NCBI GenBank assembly: GCA_023023105.1 | Contig: CP083824.1 | Coordinates: 4,402,001-4,466,000, forward strand | Length of the DNA stretch: 64,000 nt | Direction: 5' to 3' | Source: Enterobacter ludwigii | GTDB taxonomy: Bacteria > Pseudomonadota > Gammaproteobacteria > Enterobacterales > Enterobacteriaceae | Shown: piece after piece, positions 19,716 to 32,100 of the stretch | How the letters are laid out: every line of letters begins with the position of its first letter | How positions within the stretch are numbered: position 1 is the stretch's first letter | Position numbers and translations under genes: made by a program | Notes under the pieces: generated by a model | Seen by the model: only the letters and a program-made list of their open reading frames with translations | Databases searched by the model: none | What the model was told of the DNA's origin: nothing

Positions 19716-19736
19716 CCCTCTCCCACAGGGAGAGGG
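19716..19736. repeat. Small hairpin repeat, copy 1
   Basis: CCCTCTCCC and GGGAGAGGG flank ACA. It sits between the convergent genes yhjE and yhjG and is preceded by GCGGGCTGA, as in copy 2. Related hairpins lie at 23803-23828 and 43202-43226. These are typical intergenic repeats of Enterobacter-like genomes and may act as bidirectional terminators. Confidence 0.8.
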
Positions 19737-19746
19737 AGAAAGGGAG

Positions 19747-21789
19747 CTACTTCTTCATCTGTGACAAAATGGTCCGACACTGATTCGCCTCGCCCTCTGA
19801 CGGCGATATCAACGCCAGCAGCGCTGCAGCCGGGGTAACCAGCGTCGCGAGGGCTGCAGCCACCGCACCGCGCGCAATCAACGGCCCTGGCTTCACACCC
19901 GCCTGGGGGTTTTTGAAGGTGCCGCGCACATAAAGCGGCGAGCGCAGGGTGATGATACGAATCCCCTTACTTTCCGGATCGATCGTCAAATCAAGCTGCT
20001 CGGAGGCCATGCTGGCAGTACCGGTCACGTTAATGACTGCATTTTCCGTGTCGAAGGCAAAAATCTGCGGGCGTGCCACGCCGTTAACCAGATCCAGATT
20101 GGCCGCCGCGCAGTTCACCCGCACCTCGTCGTCACCGAAGATTTGCCCGATAACGTAGTTACCGACGTTCAATCCCAGGATCTCCATCAGGTTGCGGCTC
20201 ACCAGCCCGTCGTTCATCAGAAGCTTCAGATTGCCATTACTGCTTCCCAGCAGCGCCGCCACGGAATTCCCTACCCCGCGAATGTCGGCATCACCGTTCA
20301 TTTCGCCGAGGGTTTTCTGCATTAACTCCACGTTCGGCATCAGCGCTTTCAGCTTAAGTCTGCGGGCCTGAATATCGGCTCGTCCCTGCATCGGCTTTTT
20401 ATCGCCTTCCAGGTGAATGTTCGAGGAAATTGTCCCGCCTGCCATGCCAAACTTCAGCGGCTGCAGGCGCAGGTCGGCATTCTGGAGGAGAATATGGGTC
20501 GAAAGATTGCTGATCGGCAGCGTGCTGCCGTGTTCAATTTTGCCGCCTTTGAAGCGTACATCCGCATCCATTGCATTCCACTTGTCGGTCTCAAAGCGTT
20601 CGTAGGGCAGCACTTTCCCCGCGGGCTGGAGGTCTTTCTTCACCTCTTTTGACTTCGTACCTTTACCGGAATCAATACCTATCAGCGGGCCTAAGTCGGC
20701 CAGACGCAGCTGGCGGGACTCGACATCCCCTTCCAGTTTCGGACGCGGTTTTCCGGTGGTGTAAGTCAGTGAGCCGTGAATATCGCTATCACCAATACGA
20801 CCGTTGAAACCCCGGTAATCAAATACCGACGATTTTTTCGCGCCGATTTTCGCCACCAGATGGCCGTCGGTCTCAAACGGCGGCGTATCCGGCAGTAATA
20901 CGCCAGTGAGCTGATACAATTCGCCCAGCGAATCGCCGGCAAACTTCAGCTGCAGATCGACGCCCCCCATGTTCATCGGATCGTTGACCGTCCCCACGAA
21001 CGCCACGCGGGTGTTACCGGAACGGAAATCCGCCTGCACCGGGAACGGTGTGCCTTCGCTCCGGAGCGCCAGCATGCCGCCTATTTTCCCTTTACCGCTG
21101 AGAGGTTGGTCGTTATAGCGTCCTTTTGCTGTCAGGCCGAATGCGTAATCACCCACGTTGACGTTATCGCCTTTCGCTTTGCTGCCAGTCACTTCGCTAA
21201 ACGGAAGCGGTTTGCCCAGCGGATCAACCAGGATCTGCACGTCAGCTTTGCTGACCTTATCGTCGATGGCGATCCGCCCGCGATCGAAAAGAATATTATC
21301 CAGACGGAATGACCAGGAAGAAGGCTGGGCATTCGGATCTTTTTCGCTGTCGCTGGCAAGGTTGAACGTCCAGTTGTTGTTTTTTTCAGAGAGGCGAATC
21401 AGCCGCGCGTCGGGCTGCTGAAGCTTGATCCACGGCAGATAGACCGTTTTGGACAATAGCGCTAACGGGGCCAGTGTGGCTTCAACGCGGGGCAGATGCA
21501 CCATGGTGACATCCGGGATATCTGGCGGGTTGCCGAGGATGATGTCGTCGGCGTGAACATGTGGCCAGGGGATCCAGCTTCGCCAGCCGGTCTCCTCTTT
21601 CTGACGTTCCCAAACCACCCCTAAATCACCGCGTATGGCGAAGGGGCGGTTCAGCTCGGTTGAGACTTTCTGGTTGATGGTCGGCTTAAGACGGTTCCAG
21701 TCAAACGTCGCAACAATGACGACGAAAACCACGATCAACAACAAGAAAATCCCTGCTACCCAGGAGATTACCCTGGCTGTTTTTGTCAT
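19747..21789 (-). CDS. yhjG: YhjG AsmA-family envelope protein
   Basis: Large AsmA-family protein of 680 residues, anchored by one N-terminal membrane segment (VISWVAGIFLLLIVVFVVIV, residues 8-27), with the rest in the periplasm as repeated beta strands. The AsmA N-terminal signature (FDWNRLKPTINQKVSTELNRPFAIRGDL) and the C-terminal AsmA-2 part (MEILGLNVGNYVIGQIFGDD) are both present. The family is thought to bridge the envelope and move phospholipids to the outer membrane. The role of YhjG itself is not settled. Single gene. Confidence 0.93.
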   Translation of the reverse strand: MTKTARVISWVAGIFLLLIVVFVVIVATFDWNRLKPTINQKVSTELNRPFAIRGDLGVVWERQKEETGWRSWIPWPHVHADDIILGNPPDIPDVTMVHLPRVEATLAPLALLSKTVYLPWIKLQQPDARLIRLSEKNNNWTFNLASDSEKDPNAQPSSWSFRLDNILFDRGRIAIDDKVSKADVQILVDPLGKPLPFSEVTGSKAKGDNVNVGDYAFGLTAKGRYNDQPLSGKGKIGGMLALRSEGTPFPVQADFRSGNTRVAFVGTVNDPMNMGGVDLQLKFAGDSLGELYQLTGVLLPDTPPFETDGHLVAKIGAKKSSVFDYRGFNGRIGDSDIHGSLTYTTGKPRPKLEGDVESRQLRLADLGPLIGIDSGKGTKSKEVKKDLQPAGKVLPYERFETDKWNAMDADVRFKGGKIEHGSTLPISNLSTHILLQNADLRLQPLKFGMAGGTISSNIHLEGDKKPMQGRADIQARRLKLKALMPNVELMQKTLGEMNGDADIRGVGNSVAALLGSSNGNLKLLMNDGLVSRNLMEILGLNVGNYVIGQIFGDDEVRVNCAAANLDLVNGVARPQIFAFDTENAVINVTGTASMASEQLDLTIDPESKGIRIITLRSPLYVRGTFKNPQAGVKPGPLIARGAVAAALATLVTPAAALLALISPSEGEANQCRTILSQMKK

Positions 21790-21854
21790 TGTTTTCCCCT
21801 TTCCTGATGACCTGTCCTGTAAAACTATAGTTCAGACAAAGGGAAGCTGGCTTA

Positions 21855-22628
21855 TCAGAGGGTCGTTATCACGTTATCGAGGTGATCCATGGGGACCGGG
21901 CGAGAGAGGAAATAGCCTTGCGCCGCCGCTGCAGGAGAGTTTTGCACATCACGCCACTCTTCCAGCGTTTCCACGCCTTCAACAATCACCCCCTGGCAAT
22001 AGCGGTTCATCAGCTGTAATAACAGCGTAAACAGATTCCGCCCTTCAGAGGTCTGGCGCAGCATTATGAACAGCTCGCGGGCCACTTTAATGTAGTCATA
22101 ATGCACTTCACTCAGGGCAGAAAAGTTCGCCATGCCAGTGCCAAAATCATCCAGCCACAACGGGCCATACTCACATATTGAAGCAAACGAAGAGTCCTGC
22201 GGCAGTCGGACATGCTCGACCAGCTCAAAGCGCATCCATGGCAGGGTGGCGATCAATTCCTGCAATTTCGCATTCTGACGCAACGCCAGCAGAGTTGGGC
22301 CATCAACGTTCACCGAGGCGAGGATATCATTCTGCTCGAAAAAGGCCTGCTTCGTTGCCAGCATACGGAGCTGTTCTTCCAGCACATCCAGGCGCTGGCG
22401 AACGGCAACTTCGGCAAAATAGCGATCCGGTGCGATACGCTGAGAAGGGTTTGATGGATGCGTGACGACGGTCAAAATTTCAATTGCCATCAGCCGACCA
22501 TCAGTCCGGTAGATCGGCTGATAGGTGTACGCGCGCTCACATTGCAGCCAGTAGCGATGCTCCTGCAAGTTCTCAATACTTGCCTCAGGCGTAGTGCTCA
22601 GCCGCTGGATAACCTGCTCTGACTTCAT
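21855..22628 (-). CDS. pdeH: PdeH cyclic di-GMP phosphodiesterase
   Basis: Cytoplasmic stand-alone EAL-domain phosphodiesterase that lowers cyclic di-GMP so that motility, not matrix production, prevails. 257 residues (255 in E. coli PdeH/YhjH). The signature reads EIL instead of EAL (MAIEILTVV, about residue 49; E. coli has ELL). Metal and catalytic residues are retained in ASVNVDGP, ELVEHVRLP, DDFGTG (about 176-181) and VEGVET. AGGA lies 8 bases before the ATG. A consensus flagellar promoter drives it, so it belongs to the class III flagellar regulon. Its product would oppose the cellulose synthase encoded 14 kb away. Confidence 0.96.
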   Translation of the reverse strand: MKSEQVIQRLSTTPEASIENLQEHRYWLQCERAYTYQPIYRTDGRLMAIEILTVVTHPSNPSQRIAPDRYFAEVAVRQRLDVLEEQLRMLATKQAFFEQNDILASVNVDGPTLLALRQNAKLQELIATLPWMRFELVEHVRLPQDSSFASICEYGPLWLDDFGTGMANFSALSEVHYDYIKVARELFIMLRQTSEGRNLFTLLLQLMNRYCQGVIVEGVETLEEWRDVQNSPAAAAQGYFLSRPVPMDHLDNVITTL

Positions 22629-22675
22629 TTCAGATGTCCTGTTGTTGGGATAGCCTTTCTGGACTCGTCACAGGA

Positions 22676-22702
22676 TTATCGGCGCAACAATTGAGAACTT
22701 TA
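22676..22702 (-). promoter_or_regulatory. Sigma-28 (FliA) promoter of pdeH
   Basis: On the minus strand TAAAGTTC is followed after 11 bp by GCCGATAA (+ strand 22676-22683). This is the full FliA consensus with ideal spacing. It lies about 48 bp upstream of the pdeH ATG. E. coli yhjH is a known class III flagellar gene. Confidence 0.9.
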
Positions 22703-22857
22703 TGTTCAATTCACGGGGAAAATGAAATTAAGATGACAGAAATGAACAGGAACACGCGCTGGCTCAAACAAAATAATGGAACGTTGTTTTAATATAGTTG
22801 ACCAGTTAATTCACTCAGCGCAAACTACCGATAATTACTCTGTTCAGGTTCACGACT

Positions 22858-23787
22858 ATGTCCAAAAAAATTGCCGTGATTGGCGAATGCATGATTGAGC
22901 TGTCACAAAAAGGCGCGGAAGTCAGCCGCGGATTTGGTGGCGATACGTTAAACACGTCCGTTTATATTGCCCGTCAGGTTGCACCTGAGGCACTCGCCGT
23001 GAACTACGTCACTGCACTGGGCACGGATAATTTTAGCCAGCAAATGCTGGACGCCTGGCAGAGTGAACACGTTGAAACCTCGCTGATCCAGCGTATGGAG
23101 AACCGCCTCCCGGGGCTCTACTACATCGAAACCGACAGCACCGGCGAGCGTACGTTCTATTACTGGCGTAACGAAGCCGCGGCCAAATTCTGGCTTGAGA
23201 GCGATGCAGCCGCGGCCATCTGTGAAAAACTGGCCACGTTTGATTATCTCTATCTGAGCGGGATCAGCCTGGCGATCCTGAGCCCCACCAGCCGTGAAAA
23301 GCTGCTTTCTCTGCTGCGCGAATGCCGCGCCAACGGCGGGAAGGTCATTTTCGATAACAACTACCGTCCGCGCCTGTGGGACAGCCGCGAAGAGACGCAG
23401 CAGGTCTATCAGCAGATGCTGCAGTGCACCGACATCGCGTTTCTGACGCTCGACGATGAAGACGCCCTCTGGGGTGAGAAACCGGTAGAAGACGTGATTG
23501 CGCGTACGCAGGCGGCTGGCGTAAGCGAAGTGGTGATCAAGCGCGGCGCAGATTCATGCCTGGTCGCAGTTGCGGGTGAAGCGGTGGTTGACGTCCCGGC
23601 GGTGAAGCTTGCCAAAGAGAAAGTGATTGATACCACCGCGGCGGGAGATTCATTCAGCGCGGGCTATCTGGCGGTACGTTTGACGGGCGGAAGCCCGGAA
23701 GCGGCGGCACAGCGTGGGCATCTGACGGCCAGCACCGTGATTCAGTATCGCGGGGCGATTATTCCGCGTGAGGCGATGCCTGTTTAA
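22858..23787 (+). CDS. kdgK: 2-keto-3-deoxygluconate kinase
   Basis: Phosphorylates KDG to KDPG with ATP in the pathway for pectin and hexuronate breakdown, feeding the Entner-Doudoroff aldolase. PfkB/ribokinase fold of 309 residues, as in E. coli. The N-terminal signature is FGGDTLNTSVYIARQV, and the C-terminal PfkB signature is DTTAAGDSFSAGYL (about residues 259-272), whose Asp is the catalytic base. It is divergent from pdeH. E. coli kdgK is repressed by KdgR; I did not identify an operator with confidence in the 229-bp upstream region. Confidence 0.96.
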   Translation: MSKKIAVIGECMIELSQKGAEVSRGFGGDTLNTSVYIARQVAPEALAVNYVTALGTDNFSQQMLDAWQSEHVETSLIQRMENRLPGLYYIETDSTGERTFYYWRNEAAAKFWLESDAAAAICEKLATFDYLYLSGISLAILSPTSREKLLSLLRECRANGGKVIFDNNYRPRLWDSREETQQVYQQMLQCTDIAFLTLDDEDALWGEKPVEDVIARTQAAGVSEVVIKRGADSCLVAVAGEAVVDVPAVKLAKEKVIDTTAAGDSFSAGYLAVRLTGGSPEAAAQRGHLTASTVIQYRGAIIPREAMPV

Positions 23788-23802
23788 GTAAGGCGCGGGC
23801 TG

Positions 23803-23828
23803 ACACCCTCTCCACAGGGAGAGGGTGT
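23803..23828. repeat. Small hairpin repeat, copy 2
   Basis: ACACCCTCTCC and GGGAGAGGGTGT pair around ACA between the convergent genes kdgK and yhjJ. Same family as the elements at 19716 and 43202; preceded by GCGGGCTGA like copy 1. Confidence 0.8.
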
Positions 23829-23841
23829 GTTGACGTATTAA

Positions 23842-25335
23842 TTACTGCCCCTGCGGTATATCCGTCGCATCCTGATGTAAATCATCAGTCGTGGTGGCCT
23901 GCACCGGCTGCGGCGCGGTAGCCATAATGGAATCCCAGGTCGTCTGAAGTTCCTTCATGTCATATTCCGGCTCGCCTTTTGGCTGCAGCAGGACCAACGC
24001 CATTTCCTGCGACAGCTGCTGACGCAAGTCCTGATTTAACATATCGACGGTCAGACCGTTAAGGAAATCCTGGCGAAGTTTCTGGTACTGTTCTGGTGCA
24101 ATATCCACCACCTGATTTTGCAGGGAGCGAATACGCTGGCTGATCAGGATATCGGTATCGGCGCGAGCGTAGGTTGCAAACAGCTTCTGCAGCTCGAGTT
24201 TTTTCTGCGCCACGAGAGCATTGAACTCGTCTTCAGAGAGACCCTCTTTGCGCACTTTCGCCAGCTCTTTCGCAACCACACCCAGATTCGCATTCAGCTT
24301 ATCGCCCGGCGATTCAACGTTAATGGCACACTGTGCACGCTGGAACAGCACACGACAGTCAAAACCAAGACCGATATTCTTCACACTGTTCTTACTGAGC
24401 GTCTGCTGAACGTGCCAGAACAACGCTTCACGCGCCAGATCGGCACGCCAGTAGCGCAACAGCGCCGCGGACTCACGAATTGGCTGCCAGGCGTTATCCC
24501 ACATGACGGAAAGTCGGTCCTGACGGACGGTGTCCGTCATAATGCTGACGGGTTCTGTACGCAGTGGAGAGAGCGTCGGGACAGGTGCTGGCGTTTCACG
24601 TTTGCCTTTCAAATCACCAAACGCTTTGTTGATCTGCTCAACCACCGCGCGGCTGTCCACGTTACCCACTACGATCAGCGTCATCGCATCCGGGGTATAC
24701 CATTTCTGGTAGAACGATTTTACCTGTTCAGCATCCACCGGTTGTTTCAATGGTTCGGCCGGATCATGCCCAAGCAACGTGGAGCCTTTCAGGCGATAAC
24801 GCCACCAGCCCTCTTTGGTATCCACAGGCCAGGTCGCCACCATGTCACTGTTGCTCAGGGCATAGTTAACGGTATCCGGCGTAATCGCCAGATTGCCAGA
24901 GGCATCGGAGAGATACGTCAAGGCTTCTTTGAGCAAATCGTTGCGGTTATTTGGCAGGCTCAGGTTAAACATGGTGTAGTCATACGAGACAACAGCCGGA
25001 GGAAGTGGGCGTTTCGGATCGATGGCCTGTTGCCAAAGAGAACGCACCTGAACCGCTTGCAGACTGCCGCTCTGAGTGAGCGCCAGCCGGGGAATAAAGT
25101 GGCTAAACCCAGTTTGCTGGGTGCTCTCCGCGAGAGAGCCGGTATTGACGGACAGACGGATTTCAATACGGTCGCTGGGACGTTGTGGGGTGGCTAAAAC
25201 CTGCCACTGAAAACCGTTCGCTAATGTCCCTTGTTGCCAGGCCGGGTCTGGCTGGAGCGCATCTGCCTGCACATAACTGGCTGCTGCCATCATCAGCAAA
25301 CCGCCGGTTAAGAGTCGAATTTTTGTGCCCTGCAT
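23842..25335 (-). CDS. yhjJ: YhjJ, M16-like periplasmic protein without zinc motif
   Basis: Exported relative of insulinase-type (M16) zinc proteases, 497 residues as E. coli YhjJ. Residues 1-24 are a signal peptide (LLTGGLLMMAAASYVQA). The usual inverted zinc motif HxxEH should follow the Gly-rich strand near residue 80, but here it reads GFSHFIPRLAL, so Glu and the second His are missing. It is therefore probably not a protease, as assumed for the E. coli protein. The downstream M16 middle domain (FYQKWYTPDAMTLIVVGNVD) is well kept. Function unknown; may bind peptides. Confidence 0.93.
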   Translation of the reverse strand: MQGTKIRLLTGGLLMMAAASYVQADALQPDPAWQQGTLANGFQWQVLATPQRPSDRIEIRLSVNTGSLAESTQQTGFSHFIPRLALTQSGSLQAVQVRSLWQQAIDPKRPLPPAVVSYDYTMFNLSLPNNRNDLLKEALTYLSDASGNLAITPDTVNYALSNSDMVATWPVDTKEGWWRYRLKGSTLLGHDPAEPLKQPVDAEQVKSFYQKWYTPDAMTLIVVGNVDSRAVVEQINKAFGDLKGKRETPAPVPTLSPLRTEPVSIMTDTVRQDRLSVMWDNAWQPIRESAALLRYWRADLAREALFWHVQQTLSKNSVKNIGLGFDCRVLFQRAQCAINVESPGDKLNANLGVVAKELAKVRKEGLSEDEFNALVAQKKLELQKLFATYARADTDILISQRIRSLQNQVVDIAPEQYQKLRQDFLNGLTVDMLNQDLRQQLSQEMALVLLQPKGEPEYDMKELQTTWDSIMATAPQPVQATTTDDLHQDATDIPQGQ

Positions 25336-25562
25336 GTGAACCCCTGATCAACATTCCTGGTTAAAAAAGAGTGCCTCGCGTCGCGCCTCACTCTTAAAGA
25401 TGACGATGAAAATACGTCAATTAGACCGCGCGTTCGGTAAAACGTCACGGTCCGAAGAGAAATATACCCAAAAAAAATCTTGTCGAATTATGACAGGTAT
25501 GAACAGTTATTATGCGCAGGAGCCCGCATTCCGACAAGGGAATACGGGCATTTGTGACAAGT

Positions 25563-26888
<1,326 letters not shown>

Positions 26889-26952
26889 TTATGGTTAACC
26901 TGCGGCTTTAAAATAACACCCACATAACAGGACAGAAATAAACTCAGTTCAA

Positions 26953-26967
26953 ATTTGAAACACAAAT
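26953..26967. promoter_or_regulatory. Inverted repeat upstream of dctA
   Basis: ATTTG AAACA CAAAT is a perfect 5-bp inverted repeat with a 5-bp spacer, in AT-rich DNA about 105 bp upstream of dctA and 42 bp after the pdeK stop. It could be a regulator site, but no regulator is assigned. Confidence 0.25.
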
Positions 26968-27008
26968 GTTAAGAACTTTGAGCTGACTCGCACAAGCCAG
27001 CAACAAAA

Positions 27009-29051
27009 TTACACTTTTGCGTTATTGTCAGGGCCAGAAAGGTATCGTTGTTCAAAGACATCCGAAGGAACAGCAGGGGCAAAAAGGAAGCCTTGTCCGC
27101 TCTCCACGCCCGCCTCTGCCAGCCAGACGCGTTGCGCTTCGGTTTCAATTCCCTCGGCAATAAGATGCAGATTCAGGCTGCGCGCCATCTGGATAATGGC
27201 CTGCACCATGCTGCTGTCGCCCGGCAGGCCGTCGACAAACGCTTTGTCAATTTTTAGCACATCCACCGGGAGGGTCTTCATGTGCTGAAGCTGGCGTAGC
27301 CCGGCGTATCCCATGCCAAAATCGTCCAGCGCAATGCGAATGCCGGCATTGCGCAGCGGCTTCAGGATCGCGACTGCCTCATTAGGGTCGTCAATGCGTC
27401 GGCTCTCAGTGACTTCCAGGGTTAACGTATCAGGCTTGATTCGGTAACGATGGATCAGCTCCAGCATCTCTGAAACCATGGTCGGGTGCATAAGCTGCAG
27501 AGCTGACAAATTGACCGACAGCGGCAGCGTTACCCCGCGCTCCTGCCAGGCAGCTAGCTGACGGCAGGACTCTTCAAGCACCCAGTAACCGACGGTGACC
27601 ATCAGACCACAGGATTCGATCCGCTCAATCAGCCCCTCCGGCAACTCCCATGAGCCATCCGGCTGCTGCACACGCAGTAATGCCTCAGCGCTTTTCACTT
27701 CTCCCGTCAGCAAGTTCACCTGCGGCTGTAACCAGAGGGCAAACTGGCGGTTATCCAGCGCGGTCAGAATGTCGCTCTCTTCGGTCAGGCGCTGTTGCGC
27801 CTTTTCCATCTGTTCCGGGTCGAAGAACTGGATCTGATTTTTCCCTTTGCGCCGGGCGGTAAACGCCGCCGAGAACGCGCGACGATATAGCTGTTCCGCG
27901 GTCAAGTCGCCATAGTACATCGCGATGCCGATGCTGGCGCTTGGACGAAGCTGGATACCCTGAACAGGCAACCGTTCATTAATGACAGTGAGTACTTGCT
28001 GACCTAATGTGATCGCATGCCAGGGCTCTTTCACACCGTTGGCAATAATGACCAGGTCATAACCGCTGACCTGGGTCAGTACCATGCGAGGAGCAATAAC
28101 AGACTTCACTTTTTCCACCAGCGTCAGGAGCAGTATTTCGCGCTGGCTCTCCTTGAGCACGCCAGCCGTGTCCTGCAGGGTCTCGCAGGCGACGACCATC
28201 AGCGCCGTGGTTTGCTGACGCGCAACGGTCTGCTCCAGCATTGCCATCAAAAAGGCTTTATTGGGAAGCTCGGACACCGGGAAGCGGGTGGCGCTGTTGC
28301 TTAACTCATCCTGTTGGCGCTGGATTCGCTGCTGATTGAGGTTATAACTGCGCACCAGCATACCAATTTCATCGTCATGATGAAGACGCGGTACCTTCAG
28401 TTGATGACCCATCTGGTCCTGCGGAGAGAGCGTGTTCAGCTCCCGGGCAATATGGCGCAACGGATGGACGATCAGCCGGTTGATACACCAGGTCAGCGCG
28501 ACGCTCAGAATGAGCGTCATAAGTAAGCAAGTGGTCACTAACGTAACTACCCAGCTCATGACGAACTTATACATGCGGTATGAGTCCGCCTGTAAGACCA
28601 GATAGGCCAACGGCTGCGGATTAGCAGGACGCTCAAGCGAATAGACCGGCAGTGAAATCTGCACCGGCAGTTCAAACAGGCGCATCACCATCATTGGGAC
28701 CGGGCGTTCCGGGATAAAGCTCATCCGCAGCGCCTGGAACTGGTTGGGCAATACAACATCGGCCCGGCTCACAATACCGGCCGGCTGAATGCGTTTCAGA
28801 ATGGTTTCCGCTTCGGGAATATCCCCTTTCAGAATAGAGGCGGAGAGCGGGCCTCGCACCGAGCGGGCGATACTTTCTAACTGCGAAGCCGTGTTATAGC
28901 GATTCTGCTGTACAGAATGAAACAGCAAAATTACGCAAAAGAGCAGGACAAACAGCATGGTGACGGCAGACACCATCGCCATCTGTTTGATCGTTAAAGA
29001 ACGGCTGACACGCAAAATGACTCTCCACAAAACTCGAAGCGCAGGGCGCAC
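27009..29051 (-). CDS. pdeK: PdeK membrane protein with degenerate GGDEF and intact EAL domain
   Basis: Predicted inner-membrane cyclic di-GMP phosphodiesterase (E. coli YhjK/PdeK). Order: N-terminal membrane segment (about 24-46), periplasmic sensor of about 110 residues, second membrane segment (about 165-190), HAMP linker, GGDEF domain (about 255-405), EAL domain (about 415-665). The GGDEF signature reads SGYDL, so it cannot make cyclic di-GMP. The EAL domain has SAEALLRVQ, the ALDDFGMGY loop and IAEGIET, so it looks active. 680 residues, slightly longer than the E. coli protein. It lies immediately upstream of dctA and just downstream of the cellulose operon, on the same strand as both. 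Confidence 0.93.
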   Translation of the reverse strand: MRPALRVLWRVILRVSRSLTIKQMAMVSAVTMLFVLLFCVILLFHSVQQNRYNTASQLESIARSVRGPLSASILKGDIPEAETILKRIQPAGIVSRADVVLPNQFQALRMSFIPERPVPMMVMRLFELPVQISLPVYSLERPANPQPLAYLVLQADSYRMYKFVMSWVVTLVTTCLLMTLILSVALTWCINRLIVHPLRHIARELNTLSPQDQMGHQLKVPRLHHDDEIGMLVRSYNLNQQRIQRQQDELSNSATRFPVSELPNKAFLMAMLEQTVARQQTTALMVVACETLQDTAGVLKESQREILLLTLVEKVKSVIAPRMVLTQVSGYDLVIIANGVKEPWHAITLGQQVLTVINERLPVQGIQLRPSASIGIAMYYGDLTAEQLYRRAFSAAFTARRKGKNQIQFFDPEQMEKAQQRLTEESDILTALDNRQFALWLQPQVNLLTGEVKSAEALLRVQQPDGSWELPEGLIERIESCGLMVTVGYWVLEESCRQLAAWQERGVTLPLSVNLSALQLMHPTMVSEMLELIHRYRIKPDTLTLEVTESRRIDDPNEAVAILKPLRNAGIRIALDDFGMGYAGLRQLQHMKTLPVDVLKIDKAFVDGLPGDSSMVQAIIQMARSLNLHLIAEGIETEAQRVWLAEAGVESGQGFLFAPAVPSDVFEQRYLSGPDNNAKV

Positions 29052-29134
29052 CAGGGTGTAAACCTGGCGCGCCTGAGTATACCCGATTGCTACGCTATTA
29101 AGAGAGACTTACAAATGGATTAAGGAAAATCCGA

Positions 29135-32100
29135 TTACCAGTCCGCGTAAGGGATAAGCGGCTGCGGCGGTAAGTCCATATCGCCCTGCCAGCCTGCAGC
29201 AGAGTAGCGTACATACAGCAACGCATGGCTTGGGGTATAGTCTTTCGCTTGCTGAATATCCACGCCCATGCCTACAAACCAGTTGGAGGTCACCCGGCGT
29301 TCGATAATGGCTCGTGCGGTATAACCCGTACCCGAAGAGCTGCTGCCCGTTTCGGGATTATGCTTATCGGTATACATCGGGTCACCATTGGCATCCACCT
29401 GGTTATCCGGGATGAGACTCTGGATAGGATAACGCATGCCGTCTTTGGTTTTTGAGTGAGACCAGGATACCGAGCCACCCAACTCCCAGGACCAGTTTTC
29501 CGTGCGTTTACGCCAGGTCACCGGCAAGGCGAAGGAGACATACTCCTGCGGGCTGTAGTAGCCGCCCTGACCCAGAGAGTATCCGCTCAGATCTTTATCG
29601 TAGTGCCACAGCATGTTGGAGACGCCGACCGTCAGGCGCTCATTGTTTTGATTAATCAGCTTGTAGTAGTAACCCGTCATCCAGCGGACGCGCCAGTTAT
29701 CTTCCACATTTTTCCCCGTCAGCGTTTCCGCATTCAGGCTCGACCAGACGCCGTTCGCCTCACCTTTGTCATAGCTGATACTCACACCACCACCCGTAGC
29801 GCGTACGCCACCCCACGTGGTGCCGGTATTTGTGTCCTTTTGCCCGCCAAAGGCCAGCAGAGAGCTGGAAATTGGCCGGCGATGGGCGTTAACGGTATAG
29901 CCGATAGGCCCCAGATCGCTGCTGTAACTGACACCACCCACCACGTCGACGACATCAAAGCCCATTGGCGTGGTACCAATATCCATCGCCCAGGTTTTAT
30001 TCTGCCAGCCAACGGCGACGCTCGCGCCATTGTCTGACTGATGGGTGTTGCCACTACACGGTGTTGCAGAACAGGTACCCCAGGTCGGATCGTACTTCCC
30101 GTCCTTCGTCTCAAACGATCCGGCGTCCATATTGACCAGATCGCTGCGGAAGAACATACGTCCATCAGAGAGCGGGGCATCAACCTGCAGCATGGTGGTG
30201 TGCGCTTTCAGGTCAGAATAACCACCCGTACCGCTGGAGCCCCAGTAATCATGTTGCAGTGTGACGTTAACATCCTGCTGGCGGTACAAATCACCGGCAT
30301 CACTGCGCACGCCGCGCTTCAGCCAGTCATCTTTTTCGTCATTACGCGTCAAACGGGTGAAGCTGTCGTTGTCGGTCGGGCGCGTTGTCGTGATGCCAGA
30401 CGAGACCATCGCATCTTTATAGGTATCCAGCGCCTGCTGAGGCTGGCCGTTTTGTGCCTGGAAACGCGCAGCATCACGTAACACCAGCGCGTTTTCCATG
30501 GAGCCGGGTTGCGATTTCGCCTGCGGGATGATTTTGTTGAATGTTTGTTCTGCGGCAGCGGAATCACCCAGACCGGCCTGCGCCATCGCAATCCGGCGTT
30601 GCATATTGAGCGATAACGGCTGACCATTTTGTGCGGCTGGCAATTTTGCCAGCTCGGCGCGCGCGGCATCCTTGTCACCTTGCGCACTGTAAATTTCAGT
30701 CAGACCGAGAAGCGCATCCTCGTTCTGCGGCTCACGCTGCAACACGGCACTGTAAGCCGTTTTTGCCTCATTAAGATCGCCGCGCTGCTGAGCCCAGTCT
30801 GCCAGGGTTAAGTCAATACGAGTGGAGGTCGGTTGCTGGCGGAGGAGATTTTCTGCCTCTTTCTCTTTGCCGCTGTCGCGCAGGCGGTTGGCGGTTTCCA
30901 GCACCTGGTTGCTTTGCAGGCGGTCGGCCAGTTCCTGAATGTTGCTATTCCACTGGTTACGCGGAAGCGTGTCCAGATGCGCCAGGGCAGCCCGGTCCTG
31001 ATCGTTTCCGGAAAGATACAGCCCGCTGGCATACACCTGATCCGGGTCAGACGGTTTCTGGCTGGCAAGCTGACGCATCAGGGTATCCGCCTGGCTACGC
31101 TGGCCCGCGCTGTAGAGATCGCGCGACAGTCGGTATGTTATCCACACGTCGCCAAGAGAGAGTGCCAGACGGCGACGCTGAATTTCTGCTGCCTGGGCGT
31201 ATTTACCCTGATTCTCCAGCTGTTCTGCCTGGGCTGAAAGCTGCTCGTTGGTCAGGCTACGTTCAATATCATCAATGCTCCGGCGTTGGCTGGCAGACAG
31301 CGACTGGATAAACTGCGAAGCTTTCTCCGGCGACTGCGCGCGGTAAATATTGGCCAGTCCGCGAACCGCATTGCTGTTGCCGCTATCCATACGTAACGCC
31401 TGGCGATAATAACGTTCTGCCGCGTCGTTATCTTTACGCGCGGCTGCGGCATCTCCCAGCCCCAGTACGGCATAACTGTCGGTATTGTCTATATTGCGCG
31501 CCTGCTGATAGTAACGCTCTGCCTGCGCCGGGTTATTCGCCTTCAGCGCCGCATCCCCCTGCTGGATCAGCAGCCAGTAACGGTTGACCTTCAGCAAACT
31601 GTCCCATTTACCCCGGTTATCACTCTGCGGATCGAGGGCAATCGCCTTTTCAAACTGTGCCACTGCGCGGGCGCGATCGCCTTTCTGGGAATAAGCCTGC
31701 CCCAGGGCTCCCACCGCCTCACTGTCGGCATGGTTGGCGCTGACGGCTTTTTGCAGCTCAGCTACCGCCTTACCGCTCTGTCCGGCATCCACCGCGGCCA
31801 GCCCTTCCGCTTTCGCACGGAACGCCGGGTCAGCAAGCTGTTTTTGTTGTGCTTCAAGCTGTGAGCGTGCCGCCGTGACATTATCCCCGTCGCTGAACAC
31901 GCTCAGATATTTTTGCAACGCGCTCACGCTGGCGCTGCTGGCAGGCTGGCCTTTTATCTGCTCATACCACAAATCTGACGCCTGATTGCGGCCATTGGTG
32001 GATTTGGCCATTTCCTGCAACACCGCAAAGCCTTCATCGCGCCGTCCGCTCTGGAACAGAAGCTGAGACAGCGTCGCCTGCAGCTGCGTATTTCCGGGGC

